Assembly (NCBI RefSeq): GCF_014199935.1
Contig: NZ_JACHOP010000009.1
Coordinates: forward strand, 106,749 to 170,748
DNA length: 64,000 bases
Reading direction: 5' to 3'
Origin: Methylorubrum rhodinum
Lineage (GTDB): Bacteria > Pseudomonadota > Alphaproteobacteria > Rhizobiales > Beijerinckiaceae
A model generated the notes under the pieces. The model saw only the letters and a list, made by a program, of their open reading frames with translations. It had not been told where the DNA came from and did not search any database. Below are positions 55,145 to 63,881 of this stretch, piece by piece. How positions within the stretch are numbered: the first letter of the stretch is position 1; each line of letters starts with the position of its first letter. Both the position numbers and the translations under genes were made by a program.

Positions 55145-56647
55145 GTGACCAGCCGCCAGGAGCACGACCGGATCGACGCTGAACTCCACCGCGTCGCCAA
55201 GAGCAACGATCCCTTCGCCGCCGCTGTGCGGGCGACGCGGATGCCGATGCTGATCACCGATCCGAGCCAGCCCGACAACCCGATCGTCTTCGTCAACGAC
55301 GCCTTCACCAAGCTCACCGGCTACAGTCGCGACGAGATCCTGGGCCGCAACTGCCGCTTCCTGCAGGGACCGGAGACGAGCCGCGAGGATGTCGCGAAGA
55401 TCCGCGACGCCATCGAGCGCCGCATCCCGATCGAGATCGACCTTCAGAACCACAAGAAGAGCGGTGAGGTATTCTGGAACCGGCTGCTGATCTCGCCGGT
55501 CTTCGATTCCGACGGCCAGCTCACCTACTTCTTCGCCTCGCAGTTCGACGTGACGCTGGAGCGCGATCGGCTGGTGCGGCTCCAGCGCGACCGCGACGCC
55601 CTGGAGCAGGAGGTCGAGCGCCGCAACGACGACCTGAACCGCAGCGAGAGCCGCCTGCACTTCATGCTCGCCGCCGGCCGCCTCGGCGCCTGGAGCCTCG
55701 ATCTCGGAGATCGCCGCCTCGTCGCCTCGGAGCTGTGCAAGCACAATTTCGGCCGCCCGCCGGGCGAGCCCTTCACCTACGGCGACCTCGTCGCGGCGGT
55801 CGTGCCCGAAGACCGGCCGAAGCTGGAGGCCGCGATGCAGGCGGCGATCGATCGACGGGCCGATTACGACGTCGAGCACCGCGTCACCGCGCCGGGCGGC
55901 GAGGTGCGCTGGGTGCAGTTGCGCGGCCGGGCCTATTACCGGGCCGACGGCGCGCCGCTCTCAATGGCCGGTATCTCGCTCGACGTGACCGAGCGCAAGC
56001 GCGCCGACGAGCAGCGCGCGCTGCTCGCCGCCGAGATGAAGCACCGGGTCAAGAACTCGATCGCCACGGTGCAGTCGATCGCCCACCAGACCCTGCGCAA
56101 CGCCGCCTCGATCCAGGACGCGCAGACGACGCTCGACGCCCGCCTCAACTCGCTGGCCGGCGCCCACGACATCCTCACCTCCGAGAGCGATGTCGGCGCG
56201 ACTTTGGCCGAGGCGGTGGAGACGGCGCTGAGCCCGTTCCGGGTCAGCCCGCGCGGCCGCATCCGGGTCGGCGGGCCGGAGGTGCGGCTCTCCCCGCGCC
56301 TGACGCTCGCCGTGGTGATGGCGCTCCACGAACTCGCCACCAACGCCTCCAAATACGGCGGCCTCTCCAACGACTCGGGGCGGGTGATCCTGAACTGGGA
56401 GGTCGACGGCAAGCGTCCCGACGCCCGCCCGACGAAGGACTTCGCCGACGGCCAGGGCGCGACGCCCGCCCTGCTGCGCCTGCGCTGGGAGGAACTCGAC
56501 GGCCCCACGGTGGAGAAGCCGAGCCGGGTCGGCTTCGGCACCCGCATGATCGAGCGCGTGCTGGCGGCCGAGTTCGGCGGCCGCGCCGCCATCGACTACC
56601 GCCCCCGCGGCCTCGTCTTCACCGTCGAGGCACCGCTGCCGGATTGA
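55145..56647 (+). CDS. LOV-domain blue-light sensor histidine kinase (HWE type)
   Basis: A 500-residue soluble sensor kinase. The LOV domain (about residues 25-135) has the flavin-binding signature GRNCRFLQG with the photoactive cysteine C70, and the QNHKKSGEVFWN and FFASQFDVT segments. A linker coiled coil and a second PAS domain (about 170-285) follow. The phosphoacceptor is H300 in AAEMKHRVKNS, with HELATNASKYGGL and GFGTRMIERVL in an HWE/HisKA_2 catalytic domain. It should phosphorylate an unlinked response regulator in response to blue light. GTG 55145 is preferred; ATG 55070 is possible. Confidence 0.9.
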   Translation: MTSRQEHDRIDAELHRVAKSNDPFAAAVRATRMPMLITDPSQPDNPIVFVNDAFTKLTGYSRDEILGRNCRFLQGPETSREDVAKIRDAIERRIPIEIDLQNHKKSGEVFWNRLLISPVFDSDGQLTYFFASQFDVTLERDRLVRLQRDRDALEQEVERRNDDLNRSESRLHFMLAAGRLGAWSLDLGDRRLVASELCKHNFGRPPGEPFTYGDLVAAVVPEDRPKLEAAMQAAIDRRADYDVEHRVTAPGGEVRWVQLRGRAYYRADGAPLSMAGISLDVTERKRADEQRALLAAEMKHRVKNSIATVQSIAHQTLRNAASIQDAQTTLDARLNSLAGAHDILTSESDVGATLAEAVETALSPFRVSPRGRIRVGGPEVRLSPRLTLAVVMALHELATNASKYGGLSNDSGRVILNWEVDGKRPDARPTKDFADGQGATPALLRLRWEELDGPTVEKPSRVGFGTRMIERVLAAEFGGRAAIDYRPRGLVFTVEAPLPD

Positions 56648-56776
56648 GAGGCGCTGACACCTCGCCGAAACGTTCCCTCCGGCGCGATCCCGTTTCGAAC
56701 CGCTCCATGGTAAGGACGGGCCGAGCCGGGCCCCGTTCTTGCGGGTGACCCGCAAACGAACGAGGCTTGATCCGCC

Positions 56777-58606
56777 ATGCCGGAGCTTCACCCGGACGTC
56801 GCCGCGGTCACCGAGCGCGTGATCGCCCGCTCCCGCGACAGCCGCCGCGCCTATCTCGACCTGATCGGGCGCGAGCGCGAGGCCGGCGTCCACCGCCCCA
56901 AGCTCGCCTGCGGCAACCTCGCCCACGGCTTCGCGGCGTCGGGCGAGGACAAGCCGGCGATCATCGCGGGCGGCGCCATGAACATCGGCATCGTCACCGC
57001 CTACAACGACATGCTCTCGGCGCATCAGCCCTACGGGCGCTACCCTGAGCAGATCAAGCTTTTCGCCCGCGAAGTGGGGGCGACCGCGCAGGTGGCCGGC
57101 GGCACGCCCGCCATGTGCGACGGCGTCACGCAAGGGCAGCGCGGCATGGAGCTGTCGCTGTTCTCCCGCGACACCATCGCGATGTCGACCGCCGTCGCCT
57201 TGAGCCACGGCATGTTCGAGGGCGCGGCTTTGCTCGGCATCTGCGACAAGATCGTGCCGGGCCTCATCATCGGGGCCCTGCGCTTCGGACACCTGCCGAT
57301 GATCCTGATCCCGGCCGGTCCCATGCCCTCGGGGCTCGCCAACAAGGAGAAGCAGCGCATCCGCCAGCTCTTCGCCGAGGGCAAGGTCGGGCGGAAGGAA
57401 CTCTTGGAGAGCGAGTCCGCCTCCTATCACGGGGCCGGCACCTGCACCTTCTACGGCACGGCCAATTCCAACCAGATGATGATGGACGTGATGGGCCTGC
57501 ACATGCCAGGCGCCTCCTTCATCAATCCGGGCACGCGGCTGCGGCAGGCGGTGACCCGCGCGGCGATCCACCGGCTCACCGAGATCGGCTGGAGCGGCAA
57601 CGACTACCGCCCGCTCGGGCGCTGCATCGACGAGAAGGCGATCGTCAACGCCATCGTCGGCCTGCTCGCCACCGGCGGTTCGACCAACCACGCGATCCAC
57701 ATCCCGGCCATGGCGCGCGCCGCCGGCATCGTCGTCGACTGGGAGGATTTCGACCGGCTCTCGGGCGCCGTGCCGCTGATCGCCCGCGTCTACCCGAACG
57801 GCGCGGGCGACGTGAACCACTTCCACGCCGCCGGCGGCATGTCCTACGTCATCGCCTCGCTGATCGATGCCGGGCTCCTGCACGACGACATCGTCACGGT
57901 CGCCGGCACCCGCCTGCGCGACCACGCCCGCGACCCGAAGCTCACGGGTGAGGACGACGGCCTCACCTTCGAGGACGCGCCCGCCGAGCCCCTCGACGAC
58001 ACGATGCTGCGCCCGCCCGCGCGGCCCTTCCAGCCGGACGGCGGGATGCGGCTGGTGAAGGGCAACCTCGGGCGCGCCACCTTCAAGACCAGCGCGGTCG
58101 AGCCGCAGCGGCGCACCATCGAAGCCCCGGCCCGCGTCTTCTCCGATCAGGACGACGTCATCGCCGCCTTCAAGGCCGGCGAGCTGGATGGCGACGTGGT
58201 GGTGGTGGTCCGCTTCCAGGGCCCGCGGGCCAACGGCATGCCGGAGTTGCACAAGCTGACCCCGCCGCTCGGCGTGCTGCAGGACCGCGGCCACAAGGTC
58301 GCGCTGGTGACCGACGGGCGGATGTCCGGCGCCTCCGGCAAGGTGCCGGCCGCGATCCACTTGAGCCCCGAGGCGGTCGGCGGCGGCCCGATCGGCCGCA
58401 TCCGCGACGGCGACGTCATCCGCCTTTCCGCCGAGGACGGCATCCTGGAGGTGCTGGTCGATCCGGCCGAGTGGGAATCGCGCGAAGACGCCACCCGGCC
58501 GCCCGACGGCCTCGGCACCGGCCGCGAACTCTTCGCCTTCATGCGCCAGGGCGCCGACGACGCCGAGCGCGGCGGCTCGGCGATGCTGGCGGCCGCCGGG
58601 CTTTGA
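56777..58606 (+). CDS. edd: 6-phosphogluconate dehydratase
   Basis: A 609-residue IlvD/Edd-family dehydratase of exact Edd length. Iron-sulfur cysteines appear in [13 protein letters not shown] and [45 protein letters not shown] and [17 protein letters not shown] are Edd motifs. It dehydrates 6-phosphogluconate to KDPG, the first committed step of the Entner-Doudoroff pathway. A palindromic repeat separates it from eda, which would complete the pathway. Confidence 0.95.
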   Translation: MPELHPDVAAVTERVIARSRDSRRAYLDLIGREREAGVHRPKLACGNLAHGFAASGEDKPAIIAGGAMNIGIVTAYNDMLSAHQPYGRYPEQIKLFAREVGATAQVAGGTPAMCDGVTQGQRGMELSLFSRDTIAMSTAVALSHGMFEGAALLGICDKIVPGLIIGALRFGHLPMILIPAGPMPSGLANKEKQRIRQLFAEGKVGRKELLESESASYHGAGTCTFYGTANSNQMMMDVMGLHMPGASFINPGTRLRQAVTRAAIHRLTEIGWSGNDYRPLGRCIDEKAIVNAIVGLLATGGSTNHAIHIPAMARAAGIVVDWEDFDRLSGAVPLIARVYPNGAGDVNHFHAAGGMSYVIASLIDAGLLHDDIVTVAGTRLRDHARDPKLTGEDDGLTFEDAPAEPLDDTMLRPPARPFQPDGGMRLVKGNLGRATFKTSAVEPQRRTIEAPARVFSDQDDVIAAFKAGELDGDVVVVVRFQGPRANGMPELHKLTPPLGVLQDRGHKVALVTDGRMSGASGKVPAAIHLSPEAVGGGPIGRIRDGDVIRLSAEDGILEVLVDPAEWESREDATRPPDGLGTGRELFAFMRQGADDAERGGSAMLAAAGL

Positions 58607-58637
58607 GAGAACACGCCGCGCACAGTTAAAGCGCGGG

Positions 58638-58750
58638 TCTCTCCTCCCCCTTGCGGGGAGGAGGACAGGAGGTGGGGGTCGGGCAGAAGGCACCGCCCCG
58701 CTTCATCCTGAACCACCCCCACCCCTACCCCTCCCCGCAAGGGGGAGGGG
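58638..58750. repeat. Family A palindromic intergenic repeat, copy 3
   Basis: A ~113-bp imperfect palindrome inserted between edd and eda, with arms near CCTTGCGGGGAGGAGG and CCCCGCAAGGGGG, and an inner segment shared with the copy at 39423. The RNA hairpin could lower eda expression or stabilise edd mRNA. Confidence 0.88.
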
Positions 58751-58775
58751 ACACGCGTCAGGGCAGGAGACCATC

Positions 58776-59393
58776 ATGAGCACCATCGACGCGCTGATGC
58801 GCTCCGTCCCCGTCATCCCCGTCCTCGTCGTCGAGGACGCGAACGACGCCGTGCCGATCGCCGAGGCGCTGGTCGCGGGCGGCCTCACCGCGCTGGAGGT
58901 CACCCTGCGCACCCCCGCGGCTTTGGACGTGATCCGGGCGATGTCGTCGGTCGAGGGGGCCGTGGTCGGCGCCGGCACCGTGCTGAACGCCCGCGACCTC
59001 GACGCCGGCATCGGTGCGGGCGCGAAGTTCATCGTCAGCCCCGGCCTCACCGCGCCGCTGACGGAGGCGGCGCTGGCCTCCGGCGTGCCCTACCTGCCGG
59101 GTGTCGCGACCTCGGCCGACATCATGCGCGGCCTCGACCACGGGCTCGACCGCTTCAAGTTCTTCCCGGCCGAAGCCGCGGGCGGGCTCAAGGCGCTCAA
59201 GGCGCTGGCCGCCCCGTTCCATCGAGTCCGCTTCTGCCCCACCGGCGGCATCACCGAGGCCACCGCCCCGGATTGGCTCGCCCATCCGTCGGTGCTCTGC
59301 GTCGGCGGAAGCTGGGTCGTGCCCGCGGGCAAGCCCGATCCGAGTGCAATCCGGCGGTTGGCGGAGGCTGCGGGACAACTCCGCAAGGCGTGA
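58776..59393 (+). CDS. eda: KDPG aldolase (2-keto-3-deoxy-6-phosphogluconate aldolase)
   Basis: A 205-residue class I aldolase of standard length. The Schiff-base lysine is K128 in DRFKFFPAE, with E41 and R45 in ALEVTLRTP as the other active-site residues and the phosphate loop PTGGIT. It cleaves KDPG to pyruvate and glyceraldehyde 3-phosphate. It follows edd after the palindrome, so the two probably share a transcript. A double hairpin follows its stop. Confidence 0.95.
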   Translation: MSTIDALMRSVPVIPVLVVEDANDAVPIAEALVAGGLTALEVTLRTPAALDVIRAMSSVEGAVVGAGTVLNARDLDAGIGAGAKFIVSPGLTAPLTEAALASGVPYLPGVATSADIMRGLDHGLDRFKFFPAEAAGGLKALKALAAPFHRVRFCPTGGITEATAPDWLAHPSVLCVGGSWVVPAGKPDPSAIRRLAEAAGQLRKA

Positions 59394-59399
59394 GATCAA

Positions 59400-59443
59400 G
59401 CGGGGCTCTGCCCCGCCCCCCGCCGAAGGGATGATCCCTTCGG
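59400..59443. terminator. Twin hairpins between converging genes
   Basis: Two adjacent perfect stems: 59400-59406 with 59410-59416 (7 bp), and 59423-59430 with 59436-59443 (8 bp). They lie between the eda stop and the converging DUF2794 stop. No T-run is present; bidirectional termination is likely but weakly supported. Confidence 0.5.
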
Positions 59444-59455
59444 AATCTCCGGACT

Positions 59456-59815
59456 TCAGACCGCCTTCAGCGGGCCTTCGAGGACACCCAGCACGCGGGC
59501 GAGGTCGTGGCCGCGCTTCAGCACGAGGCCGCTCGCCGCGATCACCGCGTAGGCGCCCTGGCGGCGGGCGAGCTTCGGGTCCTTCTCGACCCGGTAGAGC
59601 GGCATCTCGGAAGCGCGGCGGTAGATCGAGAACACCGCCTTGTCGCGCCTGAAATCCACCGCGTAGTCGCGCCACTCGCCCTCCGCGACGCGGCGTCCGT
59701 AGAGGTTGAACAGGATCCGCAATTCGTCGCGCTGGAAGGCGACCTGCGGCGTGGCGTTCGATGGAAACGGGATCACCTGCGAATCCCGCGGTTCGGCGCT
59801 TGGCCCCTCGCTCAT
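59456..59815 (-). CDS. DUF2794-family protein
   Basis: A 119-residue protein of the alphaproteobacterial DUF2794 family. The core runs from FQRDELRILFNLYGRRVAEGEWRDYA (about residues 28-53) to the VYRRASEMPLYRVEK-like segment and ends with VLKRGHDLARVLGVLEG. ATG 59815 has a GGGAG site; ATG 59833 would add six residues. The function is unknown. It has no signal peptide or membrane helix. Confidence 0.85.
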   Translation of the reverse strand: MSEGPSAEPRDSQVIPFPSNATPQVAFQRDELRILFNLYGRRVAEGEWRDYAVDFRRDKAVFSIYRRASEMPLYRVEKDPKLARRQGAYAVIAASGLVLKRGHDLARVLGVLEGPLKAV

Positions 59816-59833
59816 CGTCGCTCCCTGGAGCAT

Positions 59834-59875
59834 CGGTCTGAAAAGGTGGGCACCGGCTCGTCGGAATAAGCCGAT
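59834..59875. repeat. Family F small intergenic repeat, copy 2
   Basis: Core GTGGGCACCGGCTCGTCGG, related to the element at 48495-48543, flanked by inverted ends (GCATCGG and CCGATGC). It is immediately upstream of the DUF2794 gene. Confidence 0.6.
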
Positions 59876-60122
59876 GCGGCACGAAAATGGGGAGTATCGG
59901 CCCGGACGGGCCGCCGTTTCTTCTCGAGGGAATGATGGGCCGCCGGGTCCGTGCCGGCAAGGTGCTTCGCCGGCCATGCATGGCCGGGGCGCTTTCCGCC
60001 CGCCGCCGCAACCGACGTGAATGCATCATGTGCGCCGTCGCACCGTCGGGTGTTGCGGCCACGGTCTCGCCGCGATCTTGCCTTGCCAAGGTCACCGGGA
60101 CGCGATCAAGTGTGACCTGAAA

Positions 60123-60264
60123 CCTCGTCGGCGCGTCCCCAGGGTGGTGCCTGAAACCCGAGCTCCCCAGCCCTCGGGCGTCATTCCGGACCCGGCTCGC
60201 CGACACCCGGAGGTTTCGAGACCCAAGGACTTCAGGCGGCCTCTTCGGAGCGCCGCCCTTTTTT
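60123..60264 (+). promoter_or_regulatory. Structured leader with terminator before bluB
   Basis: Transcribed toward bluB, this region can form a closing helix (CCTC and TCGGCG at 60123-60133 with CGCCGA and GAGG at 60198-60213), an inner hairpin (60157-60162 with 60173-60178) and then a strong terminator: stem 60235-60240 with 60252-60257, inner CTC/GAG on a TTCG loop, followed by six Ts (60259-60264). The terminator is 54 bases before the bluB start with no plus-strand gene for 860 bp upstream, so it looks like an attenuator or the end of a small RNA. I could not match the cobalamin riboswitch core. Confidence 0.55.
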
Positions 60265-60318
60265 CGTCCGGGCTCCGGCCGTTGCCATTGATCCGCAACG
60301 ACGCCAGAAGCCGTCACG

Positions 60319-60984
60319 ATGCCCGACGCCCCCTCCCCGCCTGAGATCGGCCCGCCCGTCTTCGACGCCGCCTTCCGGGCGCGGCTCGGCGACCTGTTCG
60401 CGTGGCGCCGCGACGTGCGTCGCTTCCGCGCCGACCCGGTGGACGAGGCCAGCCTGCGGGCCTGCCTCGCGCTCGCGGCGCTCGCGCCCTCCGTCGGCAA
60501 CAGCCAGCCCTGGCGCTTCGTGCGGGTCTCCGACCCCGCCCGCCGCGATGCCGTGACCAACGATTTCGAGCGCTGCAACGCGCAGGCGCGCGACGGCTAC
60601 GCCGACGAGCGCCGCGCCCTCTACGCCAGCCTGAAGCTCGCGGGGCTCCGGGAAGCCCCGGTCCACCTCGCCGTGTTCTGCGACGGCGCGACGGAGGCCG
60701 GCCACGGGCTCGGTCGCGCCACCATGCCGGAGATGCTGCGCTATTCGGCGGTCGCCGCGGTCCACGCCTTCTGGCTCGCCGCCCGCGCCCACGGGCTCGG
60801 CGTCGGCTGGGTCTCGATCCTCGAGCCGGCGCGCATCGCCCGCCTCCTCGACGTGCCGGAGGCCTGGGACCTCGTCGCCTATCTCTGCGTCGGCCATCCG
60901 CAGGAGGAGCACGCCGACCCGGAACTCGTCCGCCACGGCTGGCAGGCCCGCACGCCGGACGCCGCGCGCCTGCACGAGCGCTGA
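60319..60984 (+). CDS. bluB: 5,6-dimethylbenzimidazole synthase (BluB)
   Basis: A 221-residue nitroreductase-fold enzyme that destroys reduced FMN with oxygen to make 5,6-dimethylbenzimidazole, the lower ligand of vitamin B12. BluB marks include WRRDVRRFR (residues about 29-37), LAPSVGNSQPWRF and the lid helix; GVGWVSIL and LCVGHPQEE near the C-terminus are also typical. Cobalamin is needed for the ethylmalonyl-CoA pathway of methylotrophs. It stands alone behind a terminator-bearing leader. Confidence 0.92.
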   Translation: MPDAPSPPEIGPPVFDAAFRARLGDLFAWRRDVRRFRADPVDEASLRACLALAALAPSVGNSQPWRFVRVSDPARRDAVTNDFERCNAQARDGYADERRALYASLKLAGLREAPVHLAVFCDGATEAGHGLGRATMPEMLRYSAVAAVHAFWLAARAHGLGVGWVSILEPARIARLLDVPEAWDLVAYLCVGHPQEEHADPELVRHGWQARTPDAARLHER

Positions 60985-61162
60985 GCAGGGCGCTTCTTAC
61001 CCCGACACTTAAAATGCACCGGATCCCGCGAGCCGGGGATTCGCCGTGACTTCAGCCGGCGGTGCACGGCGCCGCGAATCCGAGTCCGCGTGAAGCAATG
61101 CGGCAAGACGGAACGGCCCAAGCTCTTCCGAGTTACGCTCAAGCTCGGAAAGGCGGACTTCG

Positions 61163-61690
61163 ATGTTGGGATCAGGCAAGTACAGGGCGGCCCTGGCGGG
61201 CGCGCTCGCGGCGGGGCTGTGCCTGGGCGGCACTTGCGTCGGGACCGCGCAGGCCCGTGAGATCGTGCCCTTCGCCGATGGCATGGGCCGCGGCAGCATC
61301 GTGGTGCGCACCAGCGAGCGCCGGCTCTACCTCGTCAACGGCGACGGCACGGCGATCCGCTACGCGGTCGCGGTCGGCAAGCCGGGCAAGCAGTGGAGCG
61401 GCGCCACCGAGATCGACGGCAAGTATTACCAGCCCGACTGGTCGCCGCCCCGCGAGGTGAAACGCGACAAGCCCTGGCTGCCGAACCTCATCCGCGGCGG
61501 CTCGCCGGGCAACCCGATGGGCGTGGCGGCGATGACGCTGCGCGGCGGCGAATACGCGATCCACGGCACCAACCGCCCCAGCTCGATCGGCACCTTCGCG
61601 TCCTACGGCTGCATCCGCATGTACAACCACGACATCGCCGACCTGATCGAGCGGGTGTCGGTGGGCACGCAGGTCTACGTGGTGCGGTGA
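61163..61690 (+). CDS. L,D-transpeptidase (YkuD domain)
   Basis: A 175-residue exported protein with a signal peptide (about residues 1-31, ending AQA). The YkuD catalytic motif is intact: H134 in YAIHGTN and C150 in FASYGCIRM. It would form 3-3 peptidoglycan crosslinks or attach proteins to peptidoglycan in the periplasm. The WSPPREVKRDKPWLPNLI stretch is typical of alphaproteobacterial members. ATG 61163 is the start. Confidence 0.92.
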   Translation: MLGSGKYRAALAGALAAGLCLGGTCVGTAQAREIVPFADGMGRGSIVVRTSERRLYLVNGDGTAIRYAVAVGKPGKQWSGATEIDGKYYQPDWSPPREVKRDKPWLPNLIRGGSPGNPMGVAAMTLRGGEYAIHGTNRPSSIGTFASYGCIRMYNHDIADLIERVSVGTQVYVVR

Positions 61691-61700
61691 GACGCCGAGC

Positions 61701-61731
61701 ACGCTCCCGGCCGAAGCGTGACCGGGAGCGT
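61701..61731 (+). terminator. Hairpin after the L,D-transpeptidase gene
   Basis: A 10-bp perfect inverted repeat, 61701-61710 with 61722-61731 and an 11-base loop, begins 10 bases after the stop. No T-run follows. Likely an mRNA 3' end structure. Confidence 0.5.
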
Positions 61732-61743
61732 GAGGACAAGGCC

Positions 61744-61867
61744 ATCGTTCGAAGCCGCGTGAGCGGCTTCACGGCGCGAAGAGCGCAGCGGGCCTCGGCT
61801 CTCAGCCGAGGCGTTGAGCGGAGCGGAAGCCCAAGCCCGCGGAGGCGGGCGCCGGCGCCTGAGGCCG
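61744..61867. repeat. Family D intergenic repeat, copy 2
   Basis: A ~124-bp element with the same ordered landmarks as 54830-54958 (TCGTTCGAAGCCGC, GGCGCGAAGAGCGC, GGGCCTCGGC, AAGCCCGCGG). It fills the gap between the L,D-transpeptidase gene and a converging lipoprotein gene. Confidence 0.85.
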
Positions 61868-61892
61868 ACCAAGAAACCGGTTTGATCGAAGA

Positions 61893-62273
61893 TCAGACCG
61901 GGCGCGGCAGCTTGCAGCTGTCGAGGGCGGTCAGCGCCTTGGCGGTGGCGGTGTCGTTGAAGTAGCCGGTGGCCCGGTAGGAGGCGACTTCGTCCTTGTC
62001 CAGCGCGGCCAGCGTGCGGTCGGCGTAGCAGCCGCACGGCGCGGTCAGCGTCGATTGCTCGACCTTCTGCAGGCGGGACTGGACGATGGCGCAGGCGTTG
62101 CGCACGCGGCCGGTCAGGTTGGACTTCGAAGCCGTCTTGAGCGTCGGATCGGGCGTGTAGCCTTCGAGCGCGGCGTACTGGCCGGGGCGGCTCGCGGTGT
62201 TGCAGGCGGCGAGCAGCGAGACGAGGCCGGCCGCGAGCACGAGGCGGCCGGTGCGCGGAAGCGATGAGCGCAT
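61893..62273 (-). CDS. Small lipoprotein, function unknown
   Basis: A 126-residue lipoprotein. The N-terminal basic segment and hydrophobic core end in a lipobox, VSLLAAC, with the lipidated cysteine near residue 24. The mature part has three further cysteines (RNACAIV, TAPCGCY, LDSCKLP) that may form a disulfide, and a VQSRLQKVE helix. ATG 62273 is preferred because it gives a clean lipoprotein signal. I do not recognise a family. It is oriented like ndk upstream. Confidence 0.72.
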   Translation of the reverse strand: MRSSLPRTGRLVLAAGLVSLLAACNTASRPGQYAALEGYTPDPTLKTASKSNLTGRVRNACAIVQSRLQKVEQSTLTAPCGCYADRTLAALDKDEVASYRATGYFNDTATAKALTALDSCKLPRPV

Positions 62274-62496
62274 GAACAGGAATCCGTATGACGGGAAATC
62301 GTCGGAATCCTGTTTCCGGCCAAGCTTGGCCATGGCGCTAGCGCAGGAGAGTCACACCGCTCCCGAATGCGCCGCGCGCCGCACGATTGTCGCGCGGGTG
62401 AGTCCGCCGGGCGACGCCCGCCCGGCGAAGGATGCCGTTCCATCGACCTCGAAGAGGTCGCCCGCGCGGCGGCGCGGCGGCGGTCGTCCGCCGAAC

Positions 62497-62524
62497 CTCG
62501 TCGCATCCGTTCGGATGCGACGAG
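62497..62524 (-). terminator. Hairpin after ndk
   Basis: A 13-bp perfect inverted repeat (62497-62509 with 62512-62524, two-base loop) starts 8 bases beyond the ndk stop on its strand. No T-run follows; it is a strong 3'-end hairpin. Confidence 0.6.
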
Positions 62525-62531
62525 ACCGAGA

Positions 62532-62954
62532 TTAAGCCGCGATCTGGTCGTCGGTGAAGAACTGGGCGATCTCGGCCTTGGCGTTGTCCACGCTATCCGA
62601 ACCGTGGACGGTGTTCTCGCCCACGGATTCGGCGAACTGCTTGCGGATCGTGCCCTCGGCGGCCTGGGCCGGGTTCGTGGCGCCCATGACTTCGCGGTAC
62701 TTGGCCACCGCGTTCTCGCCCTCCAGCACCTGCACGACGACCGGGCCCGAGGTCATGAACTCGACGAGTTCGCCGAAGAACGGGCGCTCCTTGTGCACCT
62801 CGTAGAACTTTTCCGCCTGCTCGCGGCTCATGCGGATGCGGCGCTGGCCGACGATGCGCAGGCCCGCGGCCTCGATCACGGCGTTGACCGCGCCGGTGAG
62901 GTTGCGCCGGGTGGCGTCGGGCTTGAGGATCGAGAAGGTGCGCTCGGTGGCCAT
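62532..62954 (-). CDS. ndk: Nucleoside diphosphate kinase
   Basis: A 140-residue housekeeping enzyme that moves phosphate between nucleoside tri- and diphosphates. The phosphohistidine is H117 in [20 protein letters not shown] and the Kpn-loop region (about residues 90-112) are standard. ATG 62954. The length and motifs are typical of bacterial Ndk, usually a tetramer. Confidence 0.97.
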   Translation of the reverse strand: MATERTFSILKPDATRRNLTGAVNAVIEAAGLRIVGQRRIRMSREQAEKFYEVHKERPFFGELVEFMTSGPVVVQVLEGENAVAKYREVMGATNPAQAAEGTIRKQFAESVGENTVHGSDSVDNAKAEIAQFFTDDQIAA

Positions 62955-63052
62955 GGGTGTCGTCCGGTGCTGAGGAAAGAGGATCGCGCGACGCGCGGAG
63001 CAGCCGGCGCGGGCGGCTTATAGCGGCGGGTTCGGCTGGCCTCAACCGAAGG

Positions 63053-63095
63053 GAGGCAAGGGGCGGGGCAAGGGGCAGGGCAAGCGGCGAGACAA
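63053..63095. repeat. Short degenerate tandem repeat
   Basis: A run of imperfect units of the type GGCAAGGGGCG upstream of ndk and of the DUF2147 gene. No coding role is apparent. Confidence 0.4.
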
Positions 63096-63302
63096 GGCTT
63101 CAGGCAATGGCTCGGAACGGGTGGTGGCGTGGAAAGCGGAGCCGTTTCCGGCTTCGCCATGGCTTTTGCGCAACACCGCCGAAAATTCGCCCGAATGCGG
63201 GGGCCTTTTGCCGGGCGAACGATCCGCCTTCCATCCAGGGCGGGTCCGCCGATCTCCGTAAAGCCCCCGCCCCGTTCCGGGGCACAGCCTCAGGAGCCTG
63301 CC

Positions 63303-63836
63303 ATGCGTCTTTCCGCCCGCCTCGGCCTCGCCGCCGCCGCACTCCTGGTCTCGACCGCCGCCGAGGCAGCCCCCAAGGACCTCTCCGGCACGTGGCTGAC
63401 GGGCGACGGACGCGCCAAGATCCGGATCGACCGCTGCGGGCCCGGCGGCTCCAACGCCTGCGGCAAGGTGGTGTGGCTCAAATCGCCGATCGACGATGCC
63501 GGCGCGCCGCGCACCGACGCCAAGAACCCCGATCCGAAGAAGCGCGCCCGCCCGATCATCGGCCTGACGCTGCTCGACAACCTCAAGCCCGACGACGCGT
63601 CCTTCGCGGGCGAGATCTACAACGCCGACGAGGGCAAGATCTATCAGGTCAGCCTGGAGCGCGAGAGCGAGGCCGAGCTGAACGTGCAGGGCTGCATGCT
63701 CAAGGTGCTGTGCGGTTCGCAGACCTGGACCCGCGTGCCGGACGTGAACCAGCAGGCCGCGATCCAGCCGGAAGCCCCGAAGGCCGCCCCGAAGCCGGCG
63801 GCCAAGCCCGCCGCCGCGAAGGCCGCCGCGGAGTGA
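63303..63836 (+). CDS. DUF2147-family exported protein
   Basis: A 177-residue periplasmic protein with a signal peptide (about residues 1-22, ending AEA). The DUF2147 lipocalin-like core is visible: DLSGTWLTGDGRAKIRID, CGKVVWL, GLTLLDNLKPDDASFAGEIYNADEGK and LNVQGCMLKVLCGSQTWTR. The C-terminal 20 residues are an alanine/lysine/proline tail. The function of the family is not established. ATG 63303 is preceded by an AGGAG-like site. Confidence 0.88.
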   Translation: MRLSARLGLAAAALLVSTAAEAAPKDLSGTWLTGDGRAKIRIDRCGPGGSNACGKVVWLKSPIDDAGAPRTDAKNPDPKKRARPIIGLTLLDNLKPDDASFAGEIYNADEGKIYQVSLERESEAELNVQGCMLKVLCGSQTWTRVPDVNQQAAIQPEAPKAAPKPAAKPAAAKAAAE

Positions 63837-63881
63837 GCGGCCGCGCTCCAAGGCGCAGCGACCTATCATAAGAATCCTGGC

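Noticed and set aside
60265..60290. RNase P RNA-like string GTCCGGGCTCC
   Set aside because: A short chance match. None of the other conserved RNase P elements is present.
59820..60318. Cobalamin riboswitch before bluB
   Set aside because: The conserved GCCACTG-type core and its neighbours are not visible, although the region has a terminator and stems.
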